64,000 bases of DNA. Source: Pseudoalteromonas sp. P1-25. Lineage in GTDB: Bacteria; Pseudomonadota; Gammaproteobacteria; Enterobacterales; Alteromonadaceae. Position 1 is the stretch's first letter. The number at the start of each line of letters is the position of its first letter. Both the position numbers and the translations under genes were made by a program. Under the pieces are notes generated by a model. The model was given only the letters and a program-made list of their open reading frames with translations. It ran no database searches and had not been told where the DNA came from. Below are positions 24,367 to 35,734 of the stretch, in pieces. The stretch spans positions 16,868 to 80,867 of the forward strand of contig NZ_LKDW01000019.1 in NCBI RefSeq assembly GCF_001401805.1, given 5' to 3'.

Positions 24367-26340
24367 TTATTCAAGCCCATCAAGAAGGTAATGCTCTACT
24401 CGCTCTACCCGCCTTGGTTTACCTTGCAGTACCAGTACATCGTTTGCGCACAATGTGGTGTTGGTTGAGGGGTCGTCTATTTCTTGCCCCTCTCGGCGCA
24501 AAGCTTTTACGGTCACGCGGCGTTTAGATAAGTTAAGCTCGTCTATTGTTTTATCCACCGCATAGGCTTGATCCGGCAACGCAACTACGTGTAAGTATTC
24601 CAAGCGCTCAGAGGAGGTTTCTTCGCTGTCTTTAAAATAGCCGGCGTAAAAACTTTGCATAAGCGGGTAGCGATTACGGCGCTCTTTACTCACACGGCGC
24701 ACAATGCGTGTCATTGGGACGCCCGACATCGATAATACATGGGAAACCAACATTAAGCTTGCCTCTAGCGACTCAGGTACCACCTCAGTAACACCGAGCT
24801 CTTTTAAGTTGTTTAATTGGCTGTCATCGCGGGTTCTTATTAGTATTTTAACGTTGGGCGCCAGTTGCTTTATGGCATCTATAACCACGTGTGCGTGCTC
24901 AAGTTCTGTAAAGGTGATAATCACTAAGCGTGCTCGCTCTACCCCTGCGCACTTTAAAATATCTTTTTGTTTTACATAGCCAAATATTACCGGCTCACCT
25001 GCAGCTTTGCCCTCTTGTACCAAAATAGGGTTACTTTCTATGGCAACGTAATCTATGGCTTCGGGTTTTAAAAATCGCGCTATAGTTTGTCCTACGCGTG
25101 AAAAGCCGCAAATAACCACATGATCGTTATATAAAGTGCTACTTTTAGGCTCGCTTTCCCTCGCCATACTGGGGTGATCTAAAATGCCTAATTGCTTTAA
25201 AATAAGTGGGGTTTTATCAATTAAAAATGGGGTTAGCGCCATCGAAAGCACCCCTAAGGCAATTAAAAATGAGGCTTGCTCTGAATTTAATAACGCATGC
25301 TGACTTGCCAAAGCAATAAGCACAAAGCCAAATTCACCCATTTGCCACAGCATAATGCCGCACGCCAGCGAGTCTTGATTGCGCTCATGCATTAATCGGG
25401 CACTTAAAGCCAGCACGGTAATTTTTAATATTAATAAACCAAATAACGCACCGATAATCACTACCCCATGAGAAAGCACAAATAAAATGTCGAGCTGCAT
25501 TCCCACAGTGACAAAAAACAGCCCCATTAATATATCGCGAAAGGGTCTTATATCGGCCTCTAGCTGATGGCGGTAATGGCTCTCTCCTAGCATCATGCCG
25601 GCTAAAAATGCCCCAAGCGCCATAGATAAACCAAACATGTAAGTTAAAAAGCCGGCAAATAACGCCACCAAAATAGTAGTAAGTACAAACAGCTCATCGG
25701 TTCGTACCTGCGCTATTTCTTTAAATACTTTAGGCAACACCCATTTACCAATCGCCCACAGTAATAAGCACACAAACGCGCCTTTTGTTAGCGCAAATGC
25801 CAGCGCCCAACTAATACTTTGCGAGTCGCTTGAGGCAAACAATGGCAAAATAATAAGTAAGGGTACAACGGCAATATCTTGAAACAGCAATACGCCCACC
25901 GCCAGCTGGCCACGACGCTGATTTAGCTCGCCTGTTTCTTTTAATAGTTTTACTACCACAGCAGTTGAAGAAAGCGCCATAATTGTGCCAATGGTAAAAC
26001 TGGTGAGTAAGGAAAAATCTAAGCAATATAAAATAATAATGAAGAGCAAGCTGGTCACACCAACTTGTAACGAGCCCAGACCAAACACAATATTGCGCAT
26101 AGCCATTAGCCGCGATATAGAAAATTCGAGCCCTAAACTAAACAGTAAAAATACGATGCCCAGCTCAGCAATAAACTCTATTTCGTGAGATTGAGTAAGC
26201 CAGCCAATGCCATGGCTACCGGCTAAAACACCCGTTGCTAAATACGCTAAAATAGGCGGCAAGCCGAGGCGCTTAAAAAACCATACAAAAAGTACCGCCG
26301 CCACTAATAAGCCAAAAATTTGAGCGTTTATACTTTGCAA
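24367..26340 (-). CDS. Kef/CPA2-type cation:proton antiporter with TrkA domains
   Basis: 657 residues. About 12 membrane helices fill residues 5-385 (LPPILAYLATGVLAG near the start, LSSTAVVVKLL near 130). A Rossmann NAD-binding TrkA-N domain follows at about 405-525 (VVICGFSRVGQTIARFL). A TrkA-C domain ends the protein (LHVVALPDQAYAVDKTIDEL). By family it exchanges K+ or Na+ for protons across the inner membrane, gated by nucleotide binding. The specific ion and the kefB, kefC or ybaL identity are not decided. It is divergent from the GGDEF gene. Confidence 0.9.
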   Translation of the reverse strand: MQSINAQIFGLLVAAVLFVWFFKRLGLPPILAYLATGVLAGSHGIGWLTQSHEIEFIAELGIVFLLFSLGLEFSISRLMAMRNIVFGLGSLQVGVTSLLFIIILYCLDFSLLTSFTIGTIMALSSTAVVVKLLKETGELNQRRGQLAVGVLLFQDIAVVPLLIILPLFASSDSQSISWALAFALTKGAFVCLLLWAIGKWVLPKVFKEIAQVRTDELFVLTTILVALFAGFLTYMFGLSMALGAFLAGMMLGESHYRHQLEADIRPFRDILMGLFFVTVGMQLDILFVLSHGVVIIGALFGLLILKITVLALSARLMHERNQDSLACGIMLWQMGEFGFVLIALASQHALLNSEQASFLIALGVLSMALTPFLIDKTPLILKQLGILDHPSMARESEPKSSTLYNDHVVICGFSRVGQTIARFLKPEAIDYVAIESNPILVQEGKAAGEPVIFGYVKQKDILKCAGVERARLVIITFTELEHAHVVIDAIKQLAPNVKILIRTRDDSQLNNLKELGVTEVVPESLEASLMLVSHVLSMSGVPMTRIVRRVSKERRNRYPLMQSFYAGYFKDSEETSSERLEYLHVVALPDQAYAVDKTIDELNLSKRRVTVKALRREGQEIDDPSTNTTLCANDVLVLQGKPRRVERVEHYLLDGLE

Positions 26341-26473
26341 ACTCGGCCTCCAGCGTCAATAAAACTAGGAAATGAGCCTTAAATATAGCAACCATATGTT
26401 TATCAAGCAATTTTAAAATATGGCATAAAAATAGCTTAGTTATTGCAAAGTAACACCCTGGGGGAAGATTTTA

Positions 26474-27370
26474 ATGGAAAATGTCCATATTTTGACACAA
26501 CGCGTGTCTGGCCGCGGCGATTTTTTGCCGTTTTCAGCTGAGCAAACACACACAAACGAAACAGCGGCAACGCACGACTTAGTTACCGAGCTACAAACAA
26601 GCCTTGTAATAGAAGATGTATTGGCTATATATGCAAAATTTGCCAAACAACTACTTAACTTTTCTGGGCTGCAGTTTCAATCAACGCTCGGTACTGCACA
26701 AACCTCAGACAGTAACACCAATGCTAGCCCATACTCTTACGATTTAGCTATTGGTCGTGAGCATTTAGGGCAGCTAATTTACTTTAGCCAATACCCTATT
26801 AGTAAGGCAATTGAAGCTAAATTACGTGCCTTGCACAGCGCCCTTGTATACCCACTGCGTAACGCAATGATGTATAGCCGAGTGTTAAAGCTTGCTACAA
26901 AAGATGCGCTCACCGGATTAAATAACCGCAGTCAATTTAATGACATTTTATCGCAAAAGCTCGAAAACTGTCGCCGTTACCAACGCCCTTTTAGTTTAAT
27001 GCTGCTTGATTTAGATAACTTTAAACAAGTAAATGACAATTATGGCCACAAAGTAGGTGACGATGTATTGAAAGAGTTTTCGCAGGTACTTTGCAGTAGC
27101 ATACGTGGCACCGACTCTGTGTTTAGATTTGGTGGCGATGAGTTTTCTTTAATTATTGAAGACCCCGAATTCACTACAAATAAAGTGATTGCTGAGCGCA
27201 TAATGCACTTAGTCAGAAACTCAAGCTTAATGGCTAAATACAAAGTAACCACCAGCATTGGCTTTACCCTAGCCAATAGCCAAGATTGCGAAACAGAGAT
27301 ATTCGCTCGTGCAGACAAAGGCTTATACAAAGCCAAAGCATCAGGACGTAACTGCGCTAAAGCCTATTAA
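26474..27370 (+). CDS. Diguanylate cyclase (GGDEF domain)
   Basis: 298 residues. The N-terminal 130 residues form a soluble sensor-like region (GAF-like in size, family not certain). A GGDEF domain follows from about 140 (DALTGLNNRSQF) with substrate Asp in LLDLDNFKQVND and the intact active site RFGGDEFS. It should make cyclic-di-GMP. No RxxD inhibitory site is seen five residues before GGDEF, so product inhibition may be absent. Ribosome site GGGGGAAG, 7 bases before ATG 26474. It ends in a strong bidirectional terminator. Confidence 0.92.
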   Translation: MENVHILTQRVSGRGDFLPFSAEQTHTNETAATHDLVTELQTSLVIEDVLAIYAKFAKQLLNFSGLQFQSTLGTAQTSDSNTNASPYSYDLAIGREHLGQLIYFSQYPISKAIEAKLRALHSALVYPLRNAMMYSRVLKLATKDALTGLNNRSQFNDILSQKLENCRRYQRPFSLMLLDLDNFKQVNDNYGHKVGDDVLKEFSQVLCSSIRGTDSVFRFGGDEFSLIIEDPEFTTNKVIAERIMHLVRNSSLMAKYKVTTSIGFTLANSQDCETEIFARADKGLYKAKASGRNCAKAY

Positions 27371-27391
27371 TATTTACGTAGCTGAATTAAT

Positions 27392-27424
27392 AAAAAAGCC
27401 TAGCTTCCCCCGCTAGGCTTTTTT
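27392..27424. terminator. Bidirectional terminator
   Basis: AAAAAAGCCTAGC and GCTAGGCTTTTTT form 13-bp perfect arms with a 7-nt loop, between the cyclase gene and the convergent 119-residue membrane gene. It gives a U-run on both strands. Confidence 0.92.
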
Positions 27425-27470
27425 ATTGCAAAAAACTTCATTCTAAAACGTTGCACTCATAGCTAAAGCC

Positions 27471-27830
27471 TTACAAATTAGGTTTATTTATATCAGCTGG
27501 TTTAACTAATTTATAAATAAGCAATGCTGCACAAAAGCCAAAAAAGAAGCCACTCACTAAATTTAATAATGCCGCAATACTTGCAAGCGGTGTTAATAAT
27601 ACTAATACCAGTGGAATACTCACCCCTAAAATAAAAAATAACCCGCCTTTGCCTAGCCAATAAGCAAGTAATAAAACGGCCGAAACGATGCCGCCGGTTA
27701 CAGCATAACCAAGCGTAATAATATTTAGCTCTAGCAATACATTGGCTATAACGGCAACTAACGCTGTTATTACCATGCCTATAGGTGCTTTATTAACTAA
27801 CGATAAGCCTACATGTGGCTGTTGACTCAT
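27471..27830 (-). CDS. Small multi-pass membrane protein downstream of tilS
   Basis: 119 residues with three or four hydrophobic segments covering about 18-110 and a short polar tail. No motif that I recognise. It begins directly at the end of tilS (start at 27830, tilS stop at 27831), so the two are co-transcribed. The role is unknown. Confidence 0.75.
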   Translation of the reverse strand: MSQQPHVGLSLVNKAPIGMVITALVAVIANVLLELNIITLGYAVTGGIVSAVLLLAYWLGKGGLFFILGVSIPLVLVLLTPLASIAALLNLVSGFFFGFCAALLIYKLVKPADINKPNL

Positions 27831-29135
27831 TTATTTACACTCCCAAAAAATACCATTTTCGTCTTTATGCTTTTCACTTACAAAATATCCCACTACTTGT
27901 ACAAGTTCATCGTTATAAAATATTAACGGCACACGCCCTCTTAGCCATGGGGCTACTTTTGCATCTTTAAACCAATGTTTAAGCGTATTGCTTCCGGGTT
28001 TATTTACTGGCCTTATACGCACACTATTGCAATTAAAACGCACTGTTACTTGTTCATTAGGTAATGGGGCTCGCAGGCCTTTGCCTTGTTGCTTTATTAA
28101 TACGCGCCCATCATTAAGTAAAAGCTCATTATCTGTTAGCGCTTCATCAGCTAAGGGGGTGTGTGGTGTTACAAAATACAAAAAACCTTGATGGCGACGT
28201 ATTTGCCCCTCACTTAAATCAACTTGCATTTGCGCATCTGCCTGCGCATTTATGGCTTGATTAATTATTTGCAAAAGCTGCTTTTGTGAGGGCATGACTT
28301 GGGTAAATAAGCTAAGCCAAGCACGCACTACATTAGTTATACGCACATCGCTGTAAGTGGTTATTTGGCTAACACTCAATGCTTGTTGGGCGTTTATACT
28401 TTGTTTTAAGTCAAGCTCAGTGTATTCATCAAGTAGCGCTTGTTGTTGCTGTAGTAACTCAATGCTGCGCCCTGCACAGTGCTCAAATCCCTTAAAACGC
28501 TTTGCAAGTAAGGGGACTACACGTGCACGCAAAAAGTTACGATCAAATCGCTCATCGGTATTTGAGTCATCTGTAATATGCGTAATATTAAACTCTGTGG
28601 CAAAGTGCTCTATATCACTGCGCGTTATGTTTAAAAGCGGCCTGTAGCATATTCGCCCGCTAGGTAATTTACGCAATTTTTGCATTGCGCCTAACCCTTT
28701 TAAGCCAGAGCCGCGCTTTAAACGCAGTAAAAATGTTTCTATTTGATCGTTTAAATGCTGCCCCAACAAAATAACACTGCCCACGGGGCTTAGCCCATCA
28801 AGCGCTTTGTAACGTGCCTCTCGAGCTTGCGCTTCAAGACTTGTTCGTGCTTGTGGGTTGATTGTTACCTGCGCGGCATTAAACGGAACATTTAGCTCAG
28901 TACATACGTTTTGGCAAAAGCGCTGCCAGTCATTAGCGTACTGGCTTAAACCATGATTAACATAAATCGCGTTTACGTTTAACGTTGGTATTTCCTGCTT
29001 TAGTAAATGCATTACATGAAGCAACACCACCGAATCCACACCACCCGAAAGCGCCACCGTAAAGTTATACTGCTGGTGCTTAAAAAAATGCTCAAGGGCC
29101 TGTTTAACGTGCTGATAAATGGGTGAAGCTTGCAT
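27831..29135 (-). CDS. tilS: tRNA(Ile)-lysidine synthetase
   Basis: 434 residues. It converts C34 of the CAU-anticodon tRNA(Ile) to lysidine so that it reads AUA. The PP-loop SGGVDS lies at about 30-35 (VALSGGVDSVVLLH), the HLNDQIET motif follows and a TilS C-terminal substrate domain is recognisable (LKHWFKDAKVAPWLRGRVPLIF). It sits downstream of accA, as in E. coli, but behind a terminator, so it probably has its own promoter. It is essential in most bacteria. Confidence 0.95.
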   Translation of the reverse strand: MQASPIYQHVKQALEHFFKHQQYNFTVALSGGVDSVVLLHVMHLLKQEIPTLNVNAIYVNHGLSQYANDWQRFCQNVCTELNVPFNAAQVTINPQARTSLEAQAREARYKALDGLSPVGSVILLGQHLNDQIETFLLRLKRGSGLKGLGAMQKLRKLPSGRICYRPLLNITRSDIEHFATEFNITHITDDSNTDERFDRNFLRARVVPLLAKRFKGFEHCAGRSIELLQQQQALLDEYTELDLKQSINAQQALSVSQITTYSDVRITNVVRAWLSLFTQVMPSQKQLLQIINQAINAQADAQMQVDLSEGQIRRHQGFLYFVTPHTPLADEALTDNELLLNDGRVLIKQQGKGLRAPLPNEQVTVRFNCNSVRIRPVNKPGSNTLKHWFKDAKVAPWLRGRVPLIFYNDELVQVVGYFVSEKHKDENGIFWECK

Positions 29136-29174
29136 GGATACGCTTTAAATTTAATGTTTGCAGTATTTTAAAAC

Positions 29175-29201
29175 AAAAAAGCCGCATAAGCGGCCTTTTT
29201 T
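29175..29201 (-). terminator. Terminator after accA
   Basis: GCCGC-ATAA-GCGGC with flanking A and T runs, 26 bp after the accA stop on the minus strand. It ends the lpxB-rnhB-dnaE-accA transcript. Confidence 0.9.
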
Positions 29202-29226
29202 AATAATAAATGCAATGATTAGCTAA

Positions 29227-30183
29227 TTAGCAGTAACCAAACGACATTAAACGTTTGTAGCGTTGCTCTAGCATCTCTTCAAGCGATAGCGCTTGTAAGT
29301 CTGCAAGGTCGCGCTTTAAACGTGTTTTTAAGTTACGTGCCATAGCATCGTAATTGCGGTGTGCACCGCCTAAAGGCTCTTCAACTAAGTTGTTAATTAA
29401 ATCAAGCTCTTTAACACGCTCTGCTGTAACACCCATGGCTTCTGCAGCTAGTGGTGCTTTGTCTGCGCTTTTCCATAAAATTGAGGCACAGCCTTCTGGC
29501 GAAATTACTGAGTACGTGCTGTATTGCAACATGTTTACTCTGTCGCCAACACCAATGGCTAATGCCCCCCCTGAGCCGCCTTCGCCAATAACCGTACAAA
29601 TCGTGGGTACTTTAAGTGCCGCCATTACTTTTAGGTTACGTGCAATTGCCTCAGACTGACCGCGCTCTTCAGCGCCAACGCCTGGGTATGCCCCTGGCGT
29701 GTCGATAAAGGTCATAATTGGCATTTTAAAACGCTCAGCCATTTCCATTAAACGTAAGGCCTTGCGGTAGCCTTCTGGTTTTGGCATACCAAAGTTACGT
29801 TTAATTTTTTCAGCTGTATCGCGACCTTTTTGCTGGCCAATAACCATAACTGGCTCGCCATCTAAACGCGCTACACCGCCTAAAATAGCCGGATCGTTTG
29901 CAAAAGTACGATCGCCTGCCAACTCGTCAAATTCCGTGAAAATGCGCTCGATATAATCTCGAGTGTAAGGACGCAACGGATGACGCGCTAACTGCGATAC
30001 TTGCCAAGCGCCTAAATTTGAGAATATTTCCTCTTTTTGCTTAGCGCTTTTTTCTTTTAGTTTGCTGACTTCCTCTTCTAACTCAAGGTCTAATTCGCCA
30101 GCGCGGCTTATGCTTTGTAATTCTTCAATTTTTGCTTCTAACTCTGCAATCGGAAGCTCAAAATCAAGATAATTGAGGCTCAT
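29227..30183 (-). CDS. accA: Acetyl-CoA carboxylase carboxyltransferase alpha
   Basis: 318 residues, the usual length. With AccD it transfers CO2 from carboxybiotin to acetyl-CoA, the first step of fatty acid synthesis. Visible are an N-terminal coiled coil (about 5-55), and the crotonase-like core with [22 protein letters not shown] and [16 protein letters not shown]. It follows dnaE by 16 bp, an order conserved in gammaproteobacteria. Confidence 0.97.
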   Translation of the reverse strand: MSLNYLDFELPIAELEAKIEELQSISRAGELDLELEEEVSKLKEKSAKQKEEIFSNLGAWQVSQLARHPLRPYTRDYIERIFTEFDELAGDRTFANDPAILGGVARLDGEPVMVIGQQKGRDTAEKIKRNFGMPKPEGYRKALRLMEMAERFKMPIMTFIDTPGAYPGVGAEERGQSEAIARNLKVMAALKVPTICTVIGEGGSGGALAIGVGDRVNMLQYSTYSVISPEGCASILWKSADKAPLAAEAMGVTAERVKELDLINNLVEEPLGGAHRNYDAMARNLKTRLKRDLADLQALSLEEMLEQRYKRLMSFGYC

Positions 30184-30199
30184 GCTCTAAACTACCTAA

Positions 30200-33100
30200 T
30201 CAGTTAAATTCTAGTTCTACATCTTGTGCCGCCATAAGTGATAACTTGTGAATTAAGTCGTCGCTGGGCGTAACACACCATTCGATCCCTAGGGTTAATT
30301 GGGCCAACGCATCGGGGCGCTGGTAATAAACCTTGATCGGACACGTTCCCATTTTATAAGGTTCGAGTACTTTTTGTAATTTATCGAAGAAACCTGCCTC
30401 GATTTGCACCATGTTCAGCGTCATTTTAATCGCTTTGAGGCGTTTTTCACGCGCTTGAGCAATGGTGTTTATTTCTCTGGCGGTCATTGTAATGCCACCG
30501 GAGAAGTTATCAAAGCTGACCTGTCCAGATATTACCAAGATATTGTTTACTTGAAGCATTTCTTGGTACATTTCGAACTGTTCAGGAAACAAGCGTACAT
30601 CAATACGGGCGCTCTTGTCATCTAAAGTTATTAAGCCCCAACGATTTCCTTTTTTATTAATTAAGGTCCGCGCTGAAATGACTAACCCCGCCGCCGTAGA
30701 GAGTACATCACGATTAGTTGGCTGTAAATCCACCAGCTTACCGCTGGTGTAATGTCTAAGCTCGCGCCGATACTGATTTATCGGATGCCCTGTTAAATAA
30801 AGGCCTAGGGTGTCTTTTTCGCCATCAAGCCACTGGTTATCGGTAAGCGGCGTGGCTTTTATAAAGGCTTGTTCAACTTCATCAGGCTCGGTAGCCAGTA
30901 AGCCAAATAAATCGCTTTGCCCAAGTTGCTCAGCTTTGTTGTGCTGATCGGCTGCGCGCATGGCATCTTTTAAACTTGCCAGTAATGTTGCGCGCCCTGC
31001 TTGAGTTTTCTCTGGCCCTAGTTGGTCAAGTGCACCGGCGTAAATTAATTTTTCGGTTACCCGTTTATTTAAGCGTTTTAAATCTACACGGGCACAAAAA
31101 TCAAATAAGTCTTTAAACGGGCCGCCTTTTGCGCGCGCTTCTAAAATGGCCTCTACCGGCGCTTCACCTACACCTTTAATAGCACCAATACCGTAAACAA
31201 TTTCACCTTTGAGGTTAACCGTAAACTTAAATTCTCCGGCGTTTACATCAGGCGGTAATAAGGTGAGCTTCATGTTTTCGCATTCATCCACCAAGATCAC
31301 TATTTTGTCGGTGTTATCCATATCGGCCGACATTACCGCAGCCATAAATTCTGCCGGATGGTGCGTTTTCATCCACAGCGTTTGGTACGATACCAGTGCA
31401 TACGCTGCCGAGTGAGATTTATTAAAACCATAACCGGCGAATTTTTCTACCAGGTCAAAAATTTTAATTGCCAGTTCGCCATCTATACCATTATTGCGAG
31501 CGCCTTCTTCAAAGGTTGAACGCTGCTTAGCCATTTCTTCGGGTTTTTTCTTACCCATTGCACGACGTAGCATATCGGCGCCACCAAGCGTATAACCTGC
31601 AAGTACCTGAGCAATTTGCATTACTTGTTCTTGGTACAAAATAATGCCGTAAGTAGGCTCAAGTATGGGCTTTAAGCTTTCGTGTTGATATTGGGCATCG
31701 GGGTAAGAAATTTCTTCTCGGCCAAGCTTACGGTCAATGAAGTTATCTACCATGCCTGATTGCAGCGGGCCTGGGCGGAACAAGGCTACCAATGCAATCA
31801 TATCTTCAAAGCAATCGGGCTTTAATCGGCGTACGAGGTCTTTCATGCCGCGCGATTCTAGCTGGAATACCGCGGTTGTTTCGGCGCGCAGCAATAGCTC
31901 TATACTTTTTTTATCATCCAGTGGAATGGTGTTTATATCAACGGGGTCTTTACCTTCGCGCTTCATTCGCTCGTTGGTCATATCTACCGCCCATTGCAAA
32001 ATGGTCAGTGTACGTAAGCCCAAGAAATCGAACTTTACCAGCCCCGCTGTTTCTACGTCGTTTTTATCAAATTGGGTAACCGGAAACTTACCTTCGTCAT
32101 CGCAATAAAGTGCAGCAAAGTCGGTAATGGTCGTCGGCGATATTACAACACCACCGGCGTGTTTACCGGCATTACGTGTACACCCTTCAAGGATGCGACA
32201 CATGTCGATTAAATCTTTTACCTCTGAGTCGCCATCGTAGGCTTCTTGTAAACGCGGCTCTACTTCAAACGCTTTGGCAAGCGTCATCCCCGGATCGCCT
32301 GGGATCAATTTAGAAATGCGATCAACAAACCCATAAGGGTGGCCAAGTACACGGCCTACATCGCGTATTACCGCTTTTGCAGCCATGGTACCAAAGGTAA
32401 TAATTTGTGATACCGCGTCCCGCCCATACAATGCCGACACATGGTCAATTACCTCATCACGCCTATCCATACAAAAGTCGACATCGAAATCGGGCATTGA
32501 TACACGTTCAGGGTTTAAGAATCGCTCAAAGAGTAAGTCAAATTCCAGCGGATCTAGGTCGGTTATTTTAAGGGCATACGCCACTAATGAACCGGCACCC
32601 GAACCACGCCCTGGCCCCACTGGAATATTGTTATCTTTACTCCACTGAATAAACTCCATTACGATTAAGAAGTAGCCTGGGAAACCCATTTGGTTAATTA
32701 CATCTAGCTCTACTTTTAAGCGGGCGTCGTATTCGCCCCGTTTTTCTTGTCGCTCTTGTTCATCAGGGAATAAAAACTGTAGGCGCTCTTCAAGGCCGTC
32801 TTGTGAAACTTTAACCAAAAAGTCTTCAATTTTTAACGAGCCTGTGGGGTAATCAGGCAAAAAGTACGTGCCTAATTGCACCGTTACGTTACAGCGTTTA
32901 GCTATTTCTACCGTGTTTTGCAGTGCTTCAGGAATGTCGCTAAATAGTTCCGCCATTTGCTCAGGCGTTTTTAAATATTGCTCTTGTGAAAAGCGCTTAG
33001 GGCGGCGTTTGTCATCAAGGGTGTAGCCATCAAAAATAGCCACGCGAATTTCGTGCGCTTCAAAGTTCTCAGGTTTTAAAAATACCACTTCGTTGGTGGC

Positions 33101-33691
33101 AACAACTGGCAGCTGCTCTTTGTGTGCCAGCTCTACCGCCATATGCAGGTAGTCTTCTTCAAGTGGACGGTCGGTACGGATAAGCTCTAAATAGTAATGA
33201 TCGCTAAAATGCTGCTTATAAAAGCTCACTACAGATTCAATAACGCCTGGGTTATTTTTTAATAAGGCTTTACCTAAGTCACCATCTTTTGCGCCTGAGA
33301 GAATAATAAGCCCTTCTTTGTGCTTAATTAGCCATTCTCGGTCAATCACTGGGCGATGAAATATATGCCCGCGTTGATACGCTTCGGATATTAATAAGGT
33401 AATATTTTTATAACCGTCGTTGTCTTTAGCTAGCAACGTAATGCGACAAGGCTCGTCTGGAAATTCTGGGCTGCGCAGCCAAAAATCAGCGCCGACAATC
33501 GGTTTAATGCCTGCACTGTGCGTGGCACCATAAAACCGTACCAAACCACAAAAGTTCATTTGATCTGTAATTGCCAGCGCTGGCATTTCGAGCTCCTGCG
33601 CTTTAGCAACAATAGGTTTTGTTTTAGCTAGGCCGTCGACCATCGAAAAGTCTGAATGAACGCGTAAATGTACAAAATCTGGAGCGGCCAT
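30200..33691 (-). CDS. dnaE: DNA polymerase III alpha subunit
   Basis: 1163 residues, near the 1160 of E. coli. It is the replicative polymerase. The PHP domain starts at once ([14 protein letters not shown]). The polymerase palm carries [16 protein letters not shown] with the catalytic aspartates near 400. A helix-hairpin-helix and an OB-fold ([15 protein letters not shown]) are at the C-terminus. Its start is 3 bp after the rnhB stop, so it lies in one transcript with lpxB, rnhB and accA. Confidence 0.97.
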   Translation of the reverse strand: MAAPDFVHLRVHSDFSMVDGLAKTKPIVAKAQELEMPALAITDQMNFCGLVRFYGATHSAGIKPIVGADFWLRSPEFPDEPCRITLLAKDNDGYKNITLLISEAYQRGHIFHRPVIDREWLIKHKEGLIILSGAKDGDLGKALLKNNPGVIESVVSFYKQHFSDHYYLELIRTDRPLEEDYLHMAVELAHKEQLPVVATNEVVFLKPENFEAHEIRVAIFDGYTLDDKRRPKRFSQEQYLKTPEQMAELFSDIPEALQNTVEIAKRCNVTVQLGTYFLPDYPTGSLKIEDFLVKVSQDGLEERLQFLFPDEQERQEKRGEYDARLKVELDVINQMGFPGYFLIVMEFIQWSKDNNIPVGPGRGSGAGSLVAYALKITDLDPLEFDLLFERFLNPERVSMPDFDVDFCMDRRDEVIDHVSALYGRDAVSQIITFGTMAAKAVIRDVGRVLGHPYGFVDRISKLIPGDPGMTLAKAFEVEPRLQEAYDGDSEVKDLIDMCRILEGCTRNAGKHAGGVVISPTTITDFAALYCDDEGKFPVTQFDKNDVETAGLVKFDFLGLRTLTILQWAVDMTNERMKREGKDPVDINTIPLDDKKSIELLLRAETTAVFQLESRGMKDLVRRLKPDCFEDMIALVALFRPGPLQSGMVDNFIDRKLGREEISYPDAQYQHESLKPILEPTYGIILYQEQVMQIAQVLAGYTLGGADMLRRAMGKKKPEEMAKQRSTFEEGARNNGIDGELAIKIFDLVEKFAGYGFNKSHSAAYALVSYQTLWMKTHHPAEFMAAVMSADMDNTDKIVILVDECENMKLTLLPPDVNAGEFKFTVNLKGEIVYGIGAIKGVGEAPVEAILEARAKGGPFKDLFDFCARVDLKRLNKRVTEKLIYAGALDQLGPEKTQAGRATLLASLKDAMRAADQHNKAEQLGQSDLFGLLATEPDEVEQAFIKATPLTDNQWLDGEKDTLGLYLTGHPINQYRRELRHYTSGKLVDLQPTNRDVLSTAAGLVISARTLINKKGNRWGLITLDDKSARIDVRLFPEQFEMYQEMLQVNNILVISGQVSFDNFSGGITMTAREINTIAQAREKRLKAIKMTLNMVQIEAGFFDKLQKVLEPYKMGTCPIKVYYQRPDALAQLTLGIEWCVTPSDDLIHKLSLMAAQDVELEFN

Positions 33692-33694
33692 TAT

Positions 33695-34297
33695 TTATGC
33701 CTCTCCTTTTGCTTGCATTAACACACGTTGTACCGGCTTAAAGCTTTTACGGTGCTCATTTATAGCACCGTATTGCTCAAGCGCTGCAAAATGCGCTTTA
33801 GTTGGGTACCCTTTATGCCCTGCAAACCCGTATTGCGGGTAACGTTTGTCAAGCTCGAGCATTTCCTCATCACGCGCTACTTTAGCTAAAATAGAGGCTG
33901 CTGAAATCTCGGCTACTAAGCTGTCGCCTTTCACAACAGCCTGAGCAGGCATTACTAATTTAGGCAAACGGTTACCATCTACAAATACAAACTCTGGTTG
34001 TGTGCTTAGCCCTTCAACTGCGCGCGTCATTGCAAGCATCGTTGCGTGTAAAATATTTAGCTCGTCAATTTCAGTTGGGCTGCAACGACCAATAGCGTAG
34101 CACAGGGCTTTTTGTTTTATTTCTATAGCCAGTGCTTGGCGTTTTTTATCGGTAAGCTTTTTAGAGTCAGCTAAACCTGCAATCGGGTTGGCTGGGTCAA
34201 GTATTACCGCAGCGGTAACAACATCGCCGACAAGTGGGCCACGCCCTACTTCATCTACTCCGGCAACAAAGGTTACGTTAGGTCGTTCAATTTGCAT
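33695..34297 (-). CDS. rnhB: Ribonuclease HII
   Basis: 200 residues. It removes ribonucleotides from RNA-DNA hybrids. The N-terminal motif [15 protein letters not shown] holds the catalytic Asp-Glu; a further Asp is in FVDGN and the C-terminal region has [13 protein letters not shown]. It overlaps lpxB by 11 bp, so translation is coupled. Confidence 0.96.
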   Translation of the reverse strand: MQIERPNVTFVAGVDEVGRGPLVGDVVTAAVILDPANPIAGLADSKKLTDKKRQALAIEIKQKALCYAIGRCSPTEIDELNILHATMLAMTRAVEGLSTQPEFVFVDGNRLPKLVMPAQAVVKGDSLVAEISAASILAKVARDEEMLELDKRYPQYGFAGHKGYPTKAHFAALEQYGAINEHRKSFKPVQRVLMQAKGEA

Positions 34298-35444
34298 TTA
34301 TTAACTCCGCCACAGCTTTGGCTGCTTGTTTGCTGGCATCTAATCTAATTTGTTCGTGAATAGCTAAAAAACGTGCCTTTAGTTCTTTATTATCAGTATT
34401 TAGCATAGGTGTAAGTGCGCTTGTTAAATTAGCCACATTGCATTCACTTTGTAAAAACTCCGGCACGAGCTCTTCATCGGCTAATAAGTTTGGCAGCGAA
34501 AAATATTTAATGTTAAAGGTAAATAAAGTTTTAAAAATCCAATAGCTCATTGGCTTAATTTTATAACCCACAACCATAGGCTTTTTATATAACATGCCTT
34601 CAAGTGTGGCGGTGCCCGATGCAAGTAATATGGCATCTGCCGCTTGCATGGCTAGTTTTGACTGCCCATCAAGTAGGTTTACATTTAAGTTTGGCGCTGT
34701 GGCATTTAAAATATCACTAAATTGCGCTTTACGTTTTTCATTTACCAATGGCACCACAATTTTAAGACTTGGGTCTTTCGCTTGTAACTGCGCTGCTGTT
34801 TTTATGTAGGTTTCGCTTAATAAGCCCACTTCTGATCCGCGGCTACCTGGCAGTAATGCCAGTACTTTGGCATCAAGGCTTAGCCCTAGTTCTGCACGCG
34901 CTTGGCTATCGTCATGCTCAAGTGCTATATCGTCAGCTAAGGTGTGCCCAACAAATGTGCACGGTACTTGGTGCTTATCGTAAAATTCTTTTTCAAACGG
35001 TAGCAAAGCAAGCACCAAGTTAGTAGCAGCACTTATTGTATGAATACGCTTTTCACGCCATGCCCACACTGATGGGCTTACGTATTGAATGGTTTTAATG
35101 CCTGCATCTTTTAAAGGCTTTTCTACGCGTAAATTAAAATCGGGCGCATCAATGCCGATAAATACATCGGGTGGGTTATCAACAAAATGTTGTACTAACT
35201 GTTTGCGTATTTTAAGTAAACGCGGCAATCGGCCTAATACTTCAACCAGCCCCATTACCGAGAGCTCGTCCATGTCGTAAAGGGTTTTACAGCCTTGCGC
35301 CTGCATTTTTGGCCCTGCAATGCCTTCAAAAATAGCATCAGGAAAGTGCATTTTTAGTGCTTTAATTAGGCCTTCGCCTAAAATATCGCCCGACAGCTCA
35401 CCGGCCACAATACCAATACGTAGTTGTTTTTTCTCTTTATTCAT
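34287..35444 (-). CDS. lpxB: Lipid-A-disaccharide synthase
   Basis: 385 residues. It joins UDP-2,3-diacylglucosamine and lipid X to form the lipid A disaccharide, at the inner membrane. Family motifs: [13 protein letters not shown] at the N-terminus, GIDAPDFN near 97, [10 protein letters not shown] near 196 and ASGTATLEG near 276. In E. coli lpxB follows lpxA directly. Here about 7 kb of cyd and rlpA genes lie between, so lpxB must have a promoter in 35445..35734. Confidence 0.96.
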   Translation of the reverse strand: MNKEKKQLRIGIVAGELSGDILGEGLIKALKMHFPDAIFEGIAGPKMQAQGCKTLYDMDELSVMGLVEVLGRLPRLLKIRKQLVQHFVDNPPDVFIGIDAPDFNLRVEKPLKDAGIKTIQYVSPSVWAWREKRIHTISAATNLVLALLPFEKEFYDKHQVPCTFVGHTLADDIALEHDDSQARAELGLSLDAKVLALLPGSRGSEVGLLSETYIKTAAQLQAKDPSLKIVVPLVNEKRKAQFSDILNATAPNLNVNLLDGQSKLAMQAADAILLASGTATLEGMLYKKPMVVGYKIKPMSYWIFKTLFTFNIKYFSLPNLLADEELVPEFLQSECNVANLTSALTPMLNTDNKELKARFLAIHEQIRLDASKQAAKAVAELINAN

Positions 35445-35611
35445 TCGACTTTGTTTATCAGGCGTTCATAGCGGTTAGTTTACCGTGTTTTAGAGTTTGA
35501 TTAAACGCTTTAAATAGATGGTTTTTGCAACCAAAATAGACACAAGCAATTGTATGTTTTTAATACTGATGTAGCATGGTGGATATATATTAACTTTTTC
35601 TAATATGTTTA

Positions 35612-35640
35612 TTGACAAAAATTGTGCAAACATCAATAAT
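35612..35640 (+). promoter_or_regulatory. Candidate cydA promoter
   Basis: TTGACA (35612..35617), a 17-bp spacer and AATAAT (35635..35640); TAATAT two bases further is an alternative -10. It lies about 95 bp upstream of cydA, with a perfect palindrome at the expected start site. Inferred from the match only. Confidence 0.6.
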
Positions 35641-35646
35641 ATTCCA

Positions 35647-35670
35647 AACTTTCAGTAATTACTGAAAGTT
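35647..35670. promoter_or_regulatory. Perfect 24-bp palindrome at the cyd promoter
   Basis: The arms read AACTTTCAGTAA and TTACTGAAAGTT with no central gap. It starts 6 bp after the predicted -10, so it would cover the start of transcription and act as a repressor operator. No cognate regulator gene is adjacent. It does not fit the FNR or ArcA consensus. Confidence 0.65.
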
Positions 35671-35734
35671 CATTATATTTAACATTACCAATTATTGATT
35701 GCCTTGTTAATCCGTCACCCTCAAGGAGCCAAAA

